Counted from the first letter of the stretch, positions 27,315 to 36,632 are shown. The stretch is DNA of 64,000 nt from Gammaproteobacteria bacterium (GCA_022450155.1 JAKUQR010000006.1:62001-126000), one strand, 5' to 3'. The notes: generated by a model not told the origin, from the letters alone. Made by a program: numbers and translations.

Positions 27315-27914
27315 TCAGCAGAAACGGTAGTGATCTAGGGATACGTCATCGCCGGTCCATGAATAGACTGTCAGCGCCGGTGTGCTATCCGTTCGCATAG
27401 CATGGGTCATCATGGATGGAATATCAATAATGTCGCCAGCCCCTTTTGCCTGGTAGGGTCCACCATCCAGCGACCAGCTGCCACAGCCGGCCAGAACGAT
27501 ATACACCTCATCCGCCGGGTGAACATGATCGGCATAGTCGATACCTGAGATCAAGGCGAATAGACCGACCCGGAAACTCCGGTGCTTGACCAGACCTGTC
27601 GGGCCGATCAGCTGACTGTAGGGCGTGTGTGACCGGGCGGATTCATGCCACTGAAGTTCTTTGGCCACTGCTATGATTTCGCAAACCGATGGCATCTGCG
27701 ATTCGCTTTGCAACAGTTTTAGGATCGGACCTGGAAGGTCGCACAGTGTGTCGAGACTACTTATCGGCTGGACCGGTTCGGTGCTGATTGTGGTATCCAC
27801 CGATTGGAGCAGATCGACGGTGCGGCGACAGGCATCACTGGACCCACGGTCGAATTCCGCCGTGATGGCAGTCAGCAGGGTATCAACAGCAGTTTGAATC
27901 GATTCAGGACGCAT
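27315..27914 (-). CDS. Cupin resembling DMSP lyase (DddQ-like)
   Basis: A 199-residue single-domain cupin. The C-terminal half contains Y-x2-H-x-H-x-A-x-E-x-Y-x2-L-x-G-x3-W (YADHVHPADEVYIVLAGCGSW), the signature of the DddL/DddQ/DddW DMSP-lyase group, with likely metal ligands H130, H132, E136 and H171 and catalytic Tyr138; the later DIIDIPSMMTHAMRT also fits. Length equals DddQ. Such enzymes split DMSP to dimethylsulfide and acrylate. ATG at 27912-27914 was preferred to a TTG two codons earlier. It lies within an operon of betaine-demethylation-like genes, so a lyase for a different onium compound cannot be excluded. Confidence 0.7.
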   Translation of the reverse strand: MRPESIQTAVDTLLTAITAEFDRGSSDACRRTVDLLQSVDTTISTEPVQPISSLDTLCDLPGPILKLLQSESQMPSVCEIIAVAKELQWHESARSHTPYSQLIGPTGLVKHRSFRVGLFALISGIDYADHVHPADEVYIVLAGCGSWSLDGGPYQAKGAGDIIDIPSMMTHAMRTDSTPALTVYSWTGDDVSLDHYRFC

Positions 27915-27967
27915 ATGCAACGTGAAGCTAGGCTGGGGATTACGCAGATGTTACGCTCAGCAATACC

Positions 27968-29503
27968 TCACGATCCAGCCACATCGCCCACCCGGCGCAC
28001 ACGAACGCGAAGACTGTTGCCGGGCAGATAAGACAGTGGTATATCTTCGGTTTCGATGGTTGTCAGCGTGGCTTCAGCCGCACCCGCCGCGAGGGCCCGC
28101 GATGTCGCCAGCTGAGTGGCTTGTTCGATCGCTTCCGTGCGCGAGAGATCCCGAAAGATCTGGTCGACCTCGCCGGATACCTGTGCAATGGCCGCACCCA
28201 CTGCGTTGGCACAGTCGCCATGGGTGACATGATGCAGGTCGGACACACCCCTGAGTCGGTCGGGTACCAGAAACGCACCCCCGCCGACCGCGATCAGTGG
28301 TGTATCGCCGGCGCGGGTTTTAACCCGGTCGACGGCTTCTTCCAGGAGCCGTTCACATTCAGTCAGTACTGCAGATTGTGTGTCGGTGTCGATGCTGTGC
28401 AGAAGTTCTGCATTACCGAGGTCGAGCAGGCCGCGGGCGACGGCGATGTCTGTTGCCGTCAGTTGACTGCCGCCAAAAATAAGCCCGTCATGTATCAGCT
28501 GGTAGCCGACCGACAGCGGGCCGACCTGCAGTGGATCAAGGCAGACATGACTGCCGCCGCCCAGTCCGAATGACAGCAATTCCGGCATCCGGAACAGAGT
28601 GCGCACACCACCGATCTCGACAACCGTGTTGGACTCCCGCGGGAAACCACTGACCAGTTGGCCCACATCGGTTGTGGTGCCGCCAACATCGACTACGATG
28701 GCATCGTCTATGCTGGATAGATAGGCAGCGCCGCGCATGGAGTTGGTGGCGCCGGAGGCAAAACTGTAAACCGGAAACCGGATCGCTGTTGCGGCCTCGA
28801 CCACCGTACCGTCGTTCTGGGTGATATACAGCGGTGTGTTGATACCGACTTGATGGAGTGCTGCCTCAAATGCGTTGATGGTCTGAACTGCCAGACCGCT
28901 CAATGCTGCGTTCAGCAGCGCAACATTTTCCCGCTCCAGCAACCCGATCCGACCCAGGTCGGACGAAAGCGTGATCACGGCGCTGGGAATTTCGTCCGCA
29001 ACGATGGCGGCGGCACGTTGTTCGTGGTCGGCATCAATGGGGGAAAAGATCGACGCTATGGCAATCGCGGTCAGACCCTGGTCACGCATTTCAGTAGCCG
29101 CCTGACGAATGGCGTCCTCATCCAGGGGTAGGATGGGCCGACCGTCGTATTCATGACCACCTTCGACCGACCACACACCTCCCTTGGCGATGTTTGCGAG
29201 GTCACCCGGCCAGTCACAGAACGGCATCAGGCTGCTGCTGACTGGATCACCAATACGCAGCGCGCCGACTGGCGACAGAGAACGGCGCTGCACGATCGCA
29301 TTCACAAAATGTGTGGTGCCGATCATCACGCTGTCAACATCGCCCTGACCGGCAGGTTCAGCACGCAGTGCTGACAGAGCTGCGATGATGCCGCCGGTCA
29401 CGTCTTCGCTGGTGGGCGCTTTCACCGCGCGCAGGACTTCACCGTTCTTGATCAGGACTGCATCGGTGTTGGTGCCGCCAACGTCGATGCCGATGCGTCT
29501 CAT
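27968..29503 (-). CDS. Hydantoinase A / oxoprolinase-type protein (HyuA)
   Basis: A 511-residue ASKHA-fold protein of the hydantoinase/oxoprolinase family. It has two nucleotide-binding signatures, RIGIDVGGTNTDAVL at the N-terminus and VVDVGGTTTDVGQL in the middle, plus FGLGGGSHVCLD and IAVGGGAFLVPD. It has the short form that pairs with DUF917 proteins; HyuA enzymes open cyclic amides with ATP. The start ATG overlaps the DUF917 stop by 4 bp (ATGA at 29500-29503), so the two are translationally coupled. No HyuB is present. It is in the middle of the long operon, between the AroM-DUF917 pair and the cupin. Confidence 0.85.
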   Translation of the reverse strand: MRRIGIDVGGTNTDAVLIKNGEVLRAVKAPTSEDVTGGIIAALSALRAEPAGQGDVDSVMIGTTHFVNAIVQRRSLSPVGALRIGDPVSSSLMPFCDWPGDLANIAKGGVWSVEGGHEYDGRPILPLDEDAIRQAATEMRDQGLTAIAIASIFSPIDADHEQRAAAIVADEIPSAVITLSSDLGRIGLLERENVALLNAALSGLAVQTINAFEAALHQVGINTPLYITQNDGTVVEAATAIRFPVYSFASGATNSMRGAAYLSSIDDAIVVDVGGTTTDVGQLVSGFPRESNTVVEIGGVRTLFRMPELLSFGLGGGSHVCLDPLQVGPLSVGYQLIHDGLIFGGSQLTATDIAVARGLLDLGNAELLHSIDTDTQSAVLTECERLLEEAVDRVKTRAGDTPLIAVGGGAFLVPDRLRGVSDLHHVTHGDCANAVGAAIAQVSGEVDQIFRDLSRTEAIEQATQLATSRALAAGAAEATLTTIETEDIPLSYLPGNSLRVRVRRVGDVAGS

Positions 29504-30585
29504 GACACAAAGACAGAGGTATAGGGGATGTCGTAGCCGAACGCGCTGGGGCCAACCAGTTCGAGTCCCCGCGCTGAGAGAAACACCTCAGGCGGGGGTA
29601 GGGCAATCACGCTGACGCGCTGTCCGTAACGGATCGTTTCGGTGCCGATGGCTTCCCCGGAGTCGCTGTTCAGTACACAGATCAGATCCGGGGACGTGAC
29701 CCGCGGTGTGCCATCCTGCCAGGCAACGACCCACTCATTCTGGAAGCTGATCTGCATCAGTATGCCCTGGGAGTCATCCAGACCCTCCAGCGTGACCTGT
29801 CCACGCAAGAAACCTTCCGTGGTTCTTCGTTCAATGTCAGTCACCTTCCCGCTGTAGAGTCTTTTTCCCGGTTCGACACGAAGGATGGCTTCGATCGGAT
29901 CGTGATGCAGTTGTTGCGCGTTACGCACGGCCGAGCCAATTTCAATGGCCTTGGTGGTGGTATACGGAATCGCCCAGCGCTTGATTTCAGCGCCGCTTCG
30001 CGGTGCCTTGCAGGTTGCGGCGACCGATCCGTACTCAGTACAGATCTTGCGGCTGACGCGCTCCATCCATTTCCAGGAGGGTACTTTGTAGACGACTGAT
30101 TCCACTCCCCGCGGATCGATACTGGTCAGCGGGTAGGGTCTTAAGTCGCCGACCGCGAAACTGGTCATTTGTGCTTCTGGGTAAGCACGGCCCATACAGT
30201 CGGCATCGACGACGGGCCGGTCCAGGTGCGCGGCAGCCATGAGCGGCTGGATGGCATTGCCACCGCCGATCTCCAGGGACATGATGGCCTGAAAGTCGAC
30301 GCCGGTGATCTCTTCCATGAGCGCGACGGCACGGGCCATATTGCGGCTGTCCGTCAGCCGTTCCTGACCAACCAGCGGCGCCCCCTGGTTGGAGACGACC
30401 GCGATCGTGTCGGTATCGCCCAGGGAGTCCGGAGAGATTAGACGGACGCGATGGCCTGCGGCATACAGCTGGCGCATGTTCAACAGACCCAGGTAAGGGC
30501 TGCCGCCGCCGCCCGTACCGAGGATCCACGCACCCACCGCCAACGACTCAATATCGTCCAGACTGAGTTCTCGTGTTTCGGTCAT
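29500..30585 (-). CDS. DUF917 family protein (S-methyl thiohydantoin desulfurase-type domain)
   Basis: A 361-residue protein with the DUF917 signature LAVGAWILGTGGGGSPYLG near the N-terminus, MSLEIGGGNAIQPLMAAA and DADCMGRAYPEAQMTSFA. The family is now often labelled S-methyl thiohydantoin desulfurase after one characterised member; most members are uncharacterised and lie beside hydantoinase genes, as here. It overlaps the AroM gene upstream and the HyuA gene downstream by four bases each, a rigid three-gene block. Likely role: processing of a cyclic hydantoin- or thiohydantoin-like intermediate before ring opening by HyuA (inference). Confidence 0.82.
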   Translation of the reverse strand: MTETRELSLDDIESLAVGAWILGTGGGGSPYLGLLNMRQLYAAGHRVRLISPDSLGDTDTIAVVSNQGAPLVGQERLTDSRNMARAVALMEEITGVDFQAIMSLEIGGGNAIQPLMAAAHLDRPVVDADCMGRAYPEAQMTSFAVGDLRPYPLTSIDPRGVESVVYKVPSWKWMERVSRKICTEYGSVAATCKAPRSGAEIKRWAIPYTTTKAIEIGSAVRNAQQLHHDPIEAILRVEPGKRLYSGKVTDIERRTTEGFLRGQVTLEGLDDSQGILMQISFQNEWVVAWQDGTPRVTSPDLICVLNSDSGEAIGTETIRYGQRVSVIALPPPEVFLSARGLELVGPSAFGYDIPYTSVFVS

Positions 30586-31256
30586 TCCAGCAGTCCCCGG
30601 ATGGCGCGGCCGGTGACCGTGATGGCCAGCAGCGTGGGCACACCCACAATGGCCGAGGCGATGGCTTTGCTCTCGGGGGTATAACTCATACAGTCCATCG
30701 CGACGAGGTCCGGTTTTAGGTGTGCCAGGCGTTCGGCGGCCGCTCGTGTGTGGGTATCATCCGCACTGGGGCGCAAAGCTTCGGCGACCACCTCCACACC
30801 AGTGCGCTGCCACTTCGCCGCCAGCTTGTTTGATTGTTCGGGCAGCGGGATGAGCAGTCCCAGCCGCCCGCGCGGGAGCAAACTCTCGGCAAGCGCATTG
30901 AGAATTCGCGAGGGAAAGATCACACCGGTATCACCGTCCATCGGAGGAAACTCGCCAGTGCAGGCAAAGACCAGCGTATCGGCGCCATCGCCACGAAGTT
31001 GTTGCAGTGTGTTGGACGCCCGTTCAATCGCGTGGGTTTTTGAGATTTTGACGTCAACCCCGCCGCGTAGCCGGGTGTACAGCGTATCGGCACCATCCAT
31101 CGGTGGGCGCTGGGCGATCGGGTCATCGGTCAGGTTATCCAGACAGCCCCGCAACAGGATACGGGTGGACGAAGGTGTCTGCTCGGAAAACAGTGCGGCA
31201 ATATCATCGCGCGGTGCCTGCCCGATCGTGGCAATGCCCAACGTGCGTTCGGTCAT
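30582..31256 (-). CDS. AroM family protein (Asp/Glu racemase-like fold)
   Basis: A 224-residue protein of the AroM family, named from the aro region of enterobacteria but without a known reaction. It starts TERTLGIATIGQAPRDDIA, with the family block LVFACTGEFPPM (a Cys like the first catalytic Cys of the racemase fold) and VAMDCMSYTPESK (second Cys). The pair of cysteines suggests an amino-acid-racemase-like or hydantoin-racemase-like mechanism. The ATG at 31254-31256 was chosen; a GTG lies directly before it. Its stop overlaps the DUF917 start. The AroM-DUF917-HyuA set is probably one functional unit. Confidence 0.8.
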   Translation of the reverse strand: MTERTLGIATIGQAPRDDIAALFSEQTPSSTRILLRGCLDNLTDDPIAQRPPMDGADTLYTRLRGGVDVKISKTHAIERASNTLQQLRGDGADTLVFACTGEFPPMDGDTGVIFPSRILNALAESLLPRGRLGLLIPLPEQSNKLAAKWQRTGVEVVAEALRPSADDTHTRAAAERLAHLKPDLVAMDCMSYTPESKAIASAIVGVPTLLAITVTGRAIRGLLE

Positions 31257-31271
31257 CACCGAGACAGGGGT

Positions 31272-32003
31272 TCAGGGCAGGGGCAGTCGTGCCAGTCGTC
31301 CGCCATCGACCGTGTAGATCTGACCTGTGACAAACGAGGCGTCATCTGAGACCAGCCAGGCGACCAGTGATGCGACTTCTTCGGGTGTGCCGGTACGGCC
31401 CACCGGGTGGATACGGCCGAGCTCCTCGCGGAAGCGCGCCGGGTCCGGCATCGACTCGATGAAGTCGGTATTGAGTTCGGTATCAATCCAGCCCGGTGCG
31501 ACGGCGTTACAGCGGATGCCGTCCGGCCCGTGATCGACTGCAACAGCGCGTGTTAGCGCATGCAGGCCCGCTTTGGACGCACAGTAGGCTGGGTGGCGTG
31601 CATTCGAGCCCAGGCCTTCGATGGAGCCGATGTTCACAATACGGCCGCCGTCTCGAAGATAGGGCAGTGCCTGTTTGATCAGAAGAAAAGGTGCCCGAAG
31701 ATTAACGGCCAGCGTTCGGTCCCAGTCCTCAACCGACATTTTTTCGACAGTCGCCTCCAGCATTATGCCCGCGTTGTTAATCAGAATATCGAGCTGTCCA
31801 GCGTGTTCAGTGACGTGCTCAATAATCTGGCGGGGGGCGTCGGTGTCGGCGAGATCGGCGCAGATGCTGTCAAATTCAGGGTCGTCCTGCCGTTGTGCGG
31901 TAAACACCTGAATTCCCTGGCTAGCCAGATTCCGGGCACAGGCCTGTCCGATGCCGCTGCGCCCGCCCGTAACCAACGCAACCTGTTTACGGTCTGTCGT
32001 CAT
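31272..32003 (-). CDS. Short-chain dehydrogenase/reductase, copy A of the operon
   Basis: A 243-residue classical SDR with NAD(P) loop TGGRSGIGQ (residue ~13), NNAGIM, IGSIEG at the catalytic serine, Y-x3-K in YCASKAGLH and an end [13 protein letters not shown]. Its start overlaps the stop of the next SDR by four bases and AroM begins 15 bp after it, placing it firmly in the operon. With three SDRs in a row the pathway probably contains several alcohol/ketone steps, or the paralogues act on related stereoisomers. The substrate is unknown. Confidence 0.85.
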   Translation of the reverse strand: MTTDRKQVALVTGGRSGIGQACARNLASQGIQVFTAQRQDDPEFDSICADLADTDAPRQIIEHVTEHAGQLDILINNAGIMLEATVEKMSVEDWDRTLAVNLRAPFLLIKQALPYLRDGGRIVNIGSIEGLGSNARHPAYCASKAGLHALTRAVAVDHGPDGIRCNAVAPGWIDTELNTDFIESMPDPARFREELGRIHPVGRTGTPEEVASLVAWLVSDDASFVTGQIYTVDGGRLARLPLP

Positions 32004-32731
32004 GTCACTGGCTTTCCGCCATTGACTTCAACCAGCGCGCCGCACATGTAGCGCGACTGATCAGAGACGAGAAACAGCACCACATCGGCGATCTCTTCCG
32101 GTTGGGCGATATGCCCCAGCGGTACGGACCGATTGAGATCATCAATGGCTTTTTCAGGATCGATGCCGCGGGCACTGAATCCCGAGCGCAGCATGGGCGT
32201 GTTCACTTCGTTGGGGCAGACGGCGTTCACACGGATGCCCTGGTGGGCGTGGTCATGGCCCAGGCACTGCGTCATCGATGCGAGTGCTGCTTTAGACATG
32301 CAGTAGAGCGGATGATTCGGGCCAGGCCGTACACCCCAGCAGGATGAGACATTGACAATGGCACCACCGCCATTGGCAGCCAGGATCGGTATGGCCGCCC
32401 GGCAGATACGGAAAGGTGCTTCGACGTTGACAGCCATAGACTGAACGTAGTCATCGTCCGTTGAGTCAGTAATAACACCGCGGCGGATGATCCCGGCGTT
32501 GTTGATCACAATATCAAGACCGCCCAGGGCTTCGCGAGTTTTTGCGGGCAGTGCATCGCAGTGCGCGGAATCGGTAAGGTCCCCAAGGATAGCGACATCA
32601 CACGGGATACCTTCGAGCTGAATATCTGTGGCCGCAATAGCCGCACCCGCGTCGGTCAGCGCCCTGACGATGGCCTGGCCAATACCCCCGGCCGCGCCGG
32701 TGACCAGTGCTTTTTTTCCAGATAATGTCAT
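32000..32731 (-). CDS. Short-chain dehydrogenase/reductase, copy B of the operon
   Basis: A 243-residue [12 protein letters not shown] is the cofactor loop, NNAGIIRRG follows, VSSCWG supplies the serine region and YCMSKAAL the Tyr and Lys. AATDIQLEG after the second beta strand (Asp) points to NAD rather than NADP. It overlaps SDR copy A by four bases and lies 54 bp downstream of SDR copy C, the widest gap but one in this part of the operon. Sequence differs clearly from its neighbours, so they are old paralogues and not a recent tandem duplication. Confidence 0.85.
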   Translation of the reverse strand: MTLSGKKALVTGAAGGIGQAIVRALTDAGAAIAATDIQLEGIPCDVAILGDLTDSAHCDALPAKTREALGGLDIVINNAGIIRRGVITDSTDDDYVQSMAVNVEAPFRICRAAIPILAANGGGAIVNVSSCWGVRPGPNHPLYCMSKAALASMTQCLGHDHAHQGIRVNAVCPNEVNTPMLRSGFSARGIDPEKAIDDLNRSVPLGHIAQPEEIADVVLFLVSDQSRYMCGALVEVNGGKPVT

Positions 32732-32785
32732 CGATGTATTTTGGGCGTGCTCACACCTATCAGGACATTTTGGGAGGACACCAGC

Positions 32786-33568
32786 CTAAAATAGTCCCGG
32801 TTGCAGCGGTGAGGCAGCCACGAGCCCGCCATCCACGGTCATCGACTGGCCGGTCATGAACGCACTCTGGTCTGAGGCCAGCCACACGGCAGCGGCGGCA
32901 ATGTCTTCCGGCTGACCCAGCCGGCCCACCGCATGCCGGGCCAGTGCGTCCGCTTTGGATGCGGCTGGATTTCTGGCGAGATCGAAGGCGGCATCAATCA
33001 TGCCGGTTGTAATCCAGCCCGGGCAGATGGTGTTGCAGCGGATACCTTCGGCACCGTGGTCTACCGCAATCGATCGACTCAGACCTGCGACAAACGCTTT
33101 GGATGCGTTGTATAGCGCCATGGTCGGGTCCGCATGCTCGCCACTGATCGAGCCGATGTTGATAATCGAACCACCGCCTGAAGCCGTCATGATCGGTATG
33201 AAGCGCCGGCAAACCAGAAACACCCCCCGCGCGTTGGTGCCCATCAGCTGGTCCCAGTCCGCATCGGTGCTGTCGACCACGGTTTTTTCGAGCTGAACTC
33301 CGGCGTTGTTGACGAGGATGTCGATGTCGCCGAGTTGATCGACCGCAAATTCAGCCAGTGTGTCGACCTCATCTCGCTCACTGACATCAGCCTGCAGCCA
33401 GTGAACCGCGTCCGGCAGATCGCTATCGGCTGCGTGTCGGCTGCTGGTCACCACCTGTGCGCCTTCGGCGACAAATTTGTCCACGATGGCGCGGCCGATC
33501 CCACGACTGCCGCCGGTGACCACGGCGGTCTTGTTCTGCAGTTGTCCGGTACCAGTCGGGTAATTCAT
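32786..33568 (-). CDS. Short-chain dehydrogenase/reductase, copy C of the operon
   Basis: A 260-residue SDR with TGGSRGIGRA, VNNAGVQLE, IGSISGEHAD and the Y-x3-K pair in YNASKAFV. TSSRHAADS after beta 2 (Arg) suggests NADP preference. I start it at the second ATG (33566-33568), because AGGG lies about ten bases upstream and the ATG overlaps the stop of the Rieske gene (ATGA), giving coupling; an ATG three codons earlier (33577) is also possible. It ends MTVDGGLVAASPLQPGLF. It probably acts directly after the Rieske step. Confidence 0.85.
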   Translation of the reverse strand: MNYPTGTGQLQNKTAVVTGGSRGIGRAIVDKFVAEGAQVVTSSRHAADSDLPDAVHWLQADVSERDEVDTLAEFAVDQLGDIDILVNNAGVQLEKTVVDSTDADWDQLMGTNARGVFLVCRRFIPIMTASGGGSIINIGSISGEHADPTMALYNASKAFVAGLSRSIAVDHGAEGIRCNTICPGWITTGMIDAAFDLARNPAASKADALARHAVGRLGQPEDIAAAAVWLASDQSAFMTGQSMTVDGGLVAASPLQPGLF

Positions 33569-34710
33569 GGGCTGCATGCCCTGCGATAGGCATCGAGTAC
33601 AAGGCCGTGAAAATGATGGACCCCATGTTCACTCAAACCGGACCCCGTGGGATCCACCACATAACGACCCTGATTGAAGGCTGGAGTCTGCATGCCGCGC
33701 TGTACGCTTTCGACCAGCCCGATGTCTTCAGGCTGCAGTACGTCATCAATGAATTGGATCGCTTGCATTTCAGCATCGGTGGGTGTGTCGGTTTCAAAAA
33801 AGAAATCAAATTCCTCATAGGTCTCTCCCGCATTGACCGGAATAAAGCGCCATACCATGAAGTTACCTCTGCCTGGGTAACGCATCAGGGCCATGTTGGG
33901 CCAAAGATACCAGACCGCGTGGTCGGTCACACTCACATCGTCGACGCCATAGGCCTGGTTTTCGGTGCGGCCGGCTTTGGCCATGTGGCTGGAATAGATG
34001 CCGTGGGTTTTGACTTTGTAGGTATCCATCTCTACTAGTGTCACAAAATCTTTGTGAGCCACGGGGCAGTGATAGCACTCCAGAAAATTGTCGACGATGG
34101 CTTTCCAGTTGGCTTTCAGGTGATAGGTCAAACGGTGTGCAAAGGTCAGCTCTGCGAGATCCGGTGCATAGGTCATTATTTCCTGGGCGAGGTCACCGCT
34201 TTGCTCAGCCAGTGCTGAAGCGTCAGGGCTGAGATTGACAAAAATCAGGTGACAGAAGAGCTCGACCTGGATGGGTTGCAGGCGAATGTCACTGTCCCGG
34301 AAGTTTTCGATCAGTTCACTGCGCCGCGCGCGCCGCAGCGATCCATTGAGATCGTAAACCCAGCCGTGGTACGGGCACGTGATGGTGCTGGTGATGCCTT
34401 CACCCTGCAGCAGTTCATGTCCCCGGTGCTGACAGACGTTGTAAAAAGCCTGGAGGACACCGCCGGTATCGCGGGCCACAAAGATGCTCTGGCCCTGTAG
34501 GGATGCGGTGACATAGTTACCGGGTTGGCGCAGCTTTTCTTCGTGACACACGAACTGCCAGGTCCGGTGGAATATTTGCTCGCGTTCAGCAGTCAGAAAA
34601 CGGTCATCGCGGTAGCAGTCACTGTGGATCGAACTCGAGCGCGCGGCGACCGGATCATAGCCCCGTCCTATATGATCGATATCAGCGCACGTCAGTGGGG
34701 TTGCGGTCAT
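33565..34710 (-). CDS. Rieske oxygenase alpha subunit, quaternary-amine type (GbcA/CntA-like) no. 1
   Basis: A 381-residue Rieske non-heme iron oxygenase. The [2Fe-2S] site is C-x-H in CQHRGHELLQG and C-x2-H in CPYHGWVYDL. The catalytic domain has two His in DNFLECYHCPVAHKD and an Asp in PEDIGLVES. The residue that bridges the two metal sites is Glu (NFLE-CYH) rather than Asp, as in carnitine oxygenase CntA and glycine-betaine demethylase, and ECYHC is the usual motif of that group. It overlaps the GNAT gene upstream and the SDR downstream by four bases. No reductase component is present, so electrons must come from a shared reductase. Likely reaction: oxidative N-demethylation or cleavage of a trimethylammonium compound. 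Confidence 0.87.
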   Translation of the reverse strand: MTATPLTCADIDHIGRGYDPVAARSSSIHSDCYRDDRFLTAEREQIFHRTWQFVCHEEKLRQPGNYVTASLQGQSIFVARDTGGVLQAFYNVCQHRGHELLQGEGITSTITCPYHGWVYDLNGSLRRARRSELIENFRDSDIRLQPIQVELFCHLIFVNLSPDASALAEQSGDLAQEIMTYAPDLAELTFAHRLTYHLKANWKAIVDNFLECYHCPVAHKDFVTLVEMDTYKVKTHGIYSSHMAKAGRTENQAYGVDDVSVTDHAVWYLWPNMALMRYPGRGNFMVWRFIPVNAGETYEEFDFFFETDTPTDAEMQAIQFIDDVLQPEDIGLVESVQRGMQTPAFNQGRYVVDPTGSGLSEHGVHHFHGLVLDAYRRACSP

Positions 34711-35414
34711 CCTCTGGCCTTGAGCAGCGGGGCGGTCAGTGTTGACAGCCGGGTTTTTTGATTGCCGTCATGATCAAAATTGTCTGGATCAAGCCACTGT
34801 TCAAAAGCTAGCTTGAGATCAGGCCATTCCCGATCGATGGTGGCATACCAGGCCGTGTCACGGTTGCGTTGTTTATACACGGTGGCCTGACGGAAGATGC
34901 CTTCATAAGACAGGCCCAGTCTCTGGGCCGCCGTGCGGGATGGCGCATTGAGCGTATCGCATTTCCACTCATAACGCCGGTAGCCCAGTTCAAATGCCTG
35001 TTTCATCATCAGGTACATCGCTTCAGTCGCGGCCGGCTTTCTTTGCAGTAGCGGGGAGTAGTGGATATGGCCGACTTCGATCGTCCCCGCTAGTGGCGTG
35101 ATTCTGAGGTAACTGGCAATCCCGACGGCGGTCTGGCTTTCACTGTCGATGATGGCAAAGAAAAATGGATCATCCAGCTTGGCCATACCACTCAGCCAGG
35201 TGTGGAACTCGACATAGTTCTCGAATGGGCCCTGCGGCAGGTAGGTCCAGTTGTGACCTTCGGTATCGAGCGCATGCGAATCGAACAGCGATTGTCCATC
35301 GTGGTCCGCGTCAAGACGTTCGAGCTGGCAGTACCGTCCGATCATCGGTTCTGCAGGCGGCCTGACCGGTGGGGTCCAGTCGTCTACGGCAAAACCAATT
35401 GGTTGAATGGTCAT
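34707..35414 (-). CDS. GNAT acetyltransferase (RimJ/RimL type)
   Basis: A 235-residue GNAT protein. The RimL-like core is seen in AVGIASYLRITPLAGTIEVGHIHYSP (split over the core strands), the acetyl-CoA loop region SPLLQRKPAATEAMYLMMKQA, and WKCDTLNAPSRTAAQRLGLSYEGIFR, a pattern found in RimJ/RimL N-acetyltransferases. It is the first gene of the long operon and its stop overlaps the Rieske start (ATGA at 34707-34710). It may acetylate an amine intermediate or play a protective role; nothing more can be said. Confidence 0.8.
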   Translation of the reverse strand: MTIQPIGFAVDDWTPPVRPPAEPMIGRYCQLERLDADHDGQSLFDSHALDTEGHNWTYLPQGPFENYVEFHTWLSGMAKLDDPFFFAIIDSESQTAVGIASYLRITPLAGTIEVGHIHYSPLLQRKPAATEAMYLMMKQAFELGYRRYEWKCDTLNAPSRTAAQRLGLSYEGIFRQATVYKQRNRDTAWYATIDREWPDLKLAFEQWLDPDNFDHDGNQKTRLSTLTAPLLKARG

Positions 35415-35471
35415 CGCTTCAGATTGTTTTCGTCGTGCGAAATTGCCGGCTCAGATGAATTAATGCCCGCT

Positions 35472-36632
35472 TCACGACTCTGGTACCGATACGACTGATT
35501 CAAAGATCAAACGAGCAAAATGCTGTTGAACCGGGTCCCAGTAGGGCGATAGCACGCCACCATCAAACCCGTCGGATAAGCGCCCAGCCTGCATGCGCTC
35601 CAGGATGCTAATGTCTTCATTGTTGAGATCATGCCAATTTTTGATGACCACGTTGCGCGCGTTCGTGTATTGATCACTATTCGCGCCGTCGCCGACAAAA
35701 TAAAGTCCGATCGTTTCTTTGCATCGATCAGGTCCTGATGGTGCCGCAACAAAGACGGCGAGCTGGTCCGGAAAGATCTCAAATGCAAAATTAGGGAACA
35801 ATACATACCAGTCCCCGCGCCTTTTCTTGTCACTCGGAAGGTTCGGAAAGTATGGCAATCCCTCCCCGCGGGCAGGATCCGTTTTCTTGAATTCGTAGCC
35901 GCATGAAAGGATGTGATTTTCGAATGTCGGCGGACTTCGTTCCGCCATAGCGACAAATGAATTAAGCCAGGGATGGCAGGAGAAGACGTGATAAGGCTCG
36001 ATGAAATTTTCGATTGCCAGTTTCCAGTTTGCGCGAATATCGAATTCCAGTTCGGTAGCAAAATGCAAGGCGCTAAGATCGTATCCATCAAGTTTATTGA
36101 CTATGGGCTCAATATGAGCGGAAAAATTGCCGGCATTCCCATCTAAGTTAACAAACACCCAGTCGTTCCAGGTTTCACATCGAATCTCGATCAAGTTTGA
36201 CTGCTGGCATTGCGCAGGATTAACGTCGTGTTTGCCACCACCGAAAAAATGAGGCCGTGACAACAATTTTCCGCTGAGGCTGTAGCTCCATGAATGGTTG
36301 GGACAGACGATCGTGCGGCATTTGGATTTCCATTCGTCGACAAGTATCGCACCCCGATGCCGGCAGACGTTGTGAAAGGCTCTGATAGCGGTTTCATCGC
36401 TTTTAGTCAGCAGGATGGGTTGCCCGGCCACCTCCACGGGTAACAGGTCTCCAACATCCTGGAGTTTGTGAGCAAAGGCAGCGAACACCCAGGTCTTTTT
36501 AAACAGTGAGTTCTGCTCCAGCTTGAAAAACGCCGAATCAGTGTAGGCAGCATTAGGCAGGCCAGACCCCTCAGCCGTGGGTTCAGTGATGCGTGTCCAT
36601 AGATCTGGATCAAACCAATGATCGTTACCCAC
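35472..36632 (-). CDS. Rieske oxygenase alpha subunit no. 2 (EPYH subtype)
   Basis: A 386-residue Rieske oxygenase. The cluster ligands are CRHRGAILVDEW and CPNHSWSYSL (Asn replaces the usual Tyr before the His). The iron site is NFIEPYHVFSCHPW with a later Asp in NNEDISILERMQAG. The bridging residue is Glu. The EPYHV motif sets it, with the protein at 52652-53782, apart from the ECYHC pair. It lies 57 bp upstream of the GNAT gene and 90 bp downstream of the Old-Yellow-Enzyme-type demethylase on the same strand, so the pair probably removes successive methyl groups from one betaine (inference). Confidence 0.86.
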   Translation of the reverse strand: MGNDHWFDPDLWTRITEPTAEGSGLPNAAYTDSAFFKLEQNSLFKKTWVFAAFAHKLQDVGDLLPVEVAGQPILLTKSDETAIRAFHNVCRHRGAILVDEWKSKCRTIVCPNHSWSYSLSGKLLSRPHFFGGGKHDVNPAQCQQSNLIEIRCETWNDWVFVNLDGNAGNFSAHIEPIVNKLDGYDLSALHFATELEFDIRANWKLAIENFIEPYHVFSCHPWLNSFVAMAERSPPTFENHILSCGYEFKKTDPARGEGLPYFPNLPSDKKRRGDWYVLFPNFAFEIFPDQLAVFVAAPSGPDRCKETIGLYFVGDGANSDQYTNARNVVIKNWHDLNNEDISILERMQAGRLSDGFDGGVLSPYWDPVQQHFARLIFESVVSVPES

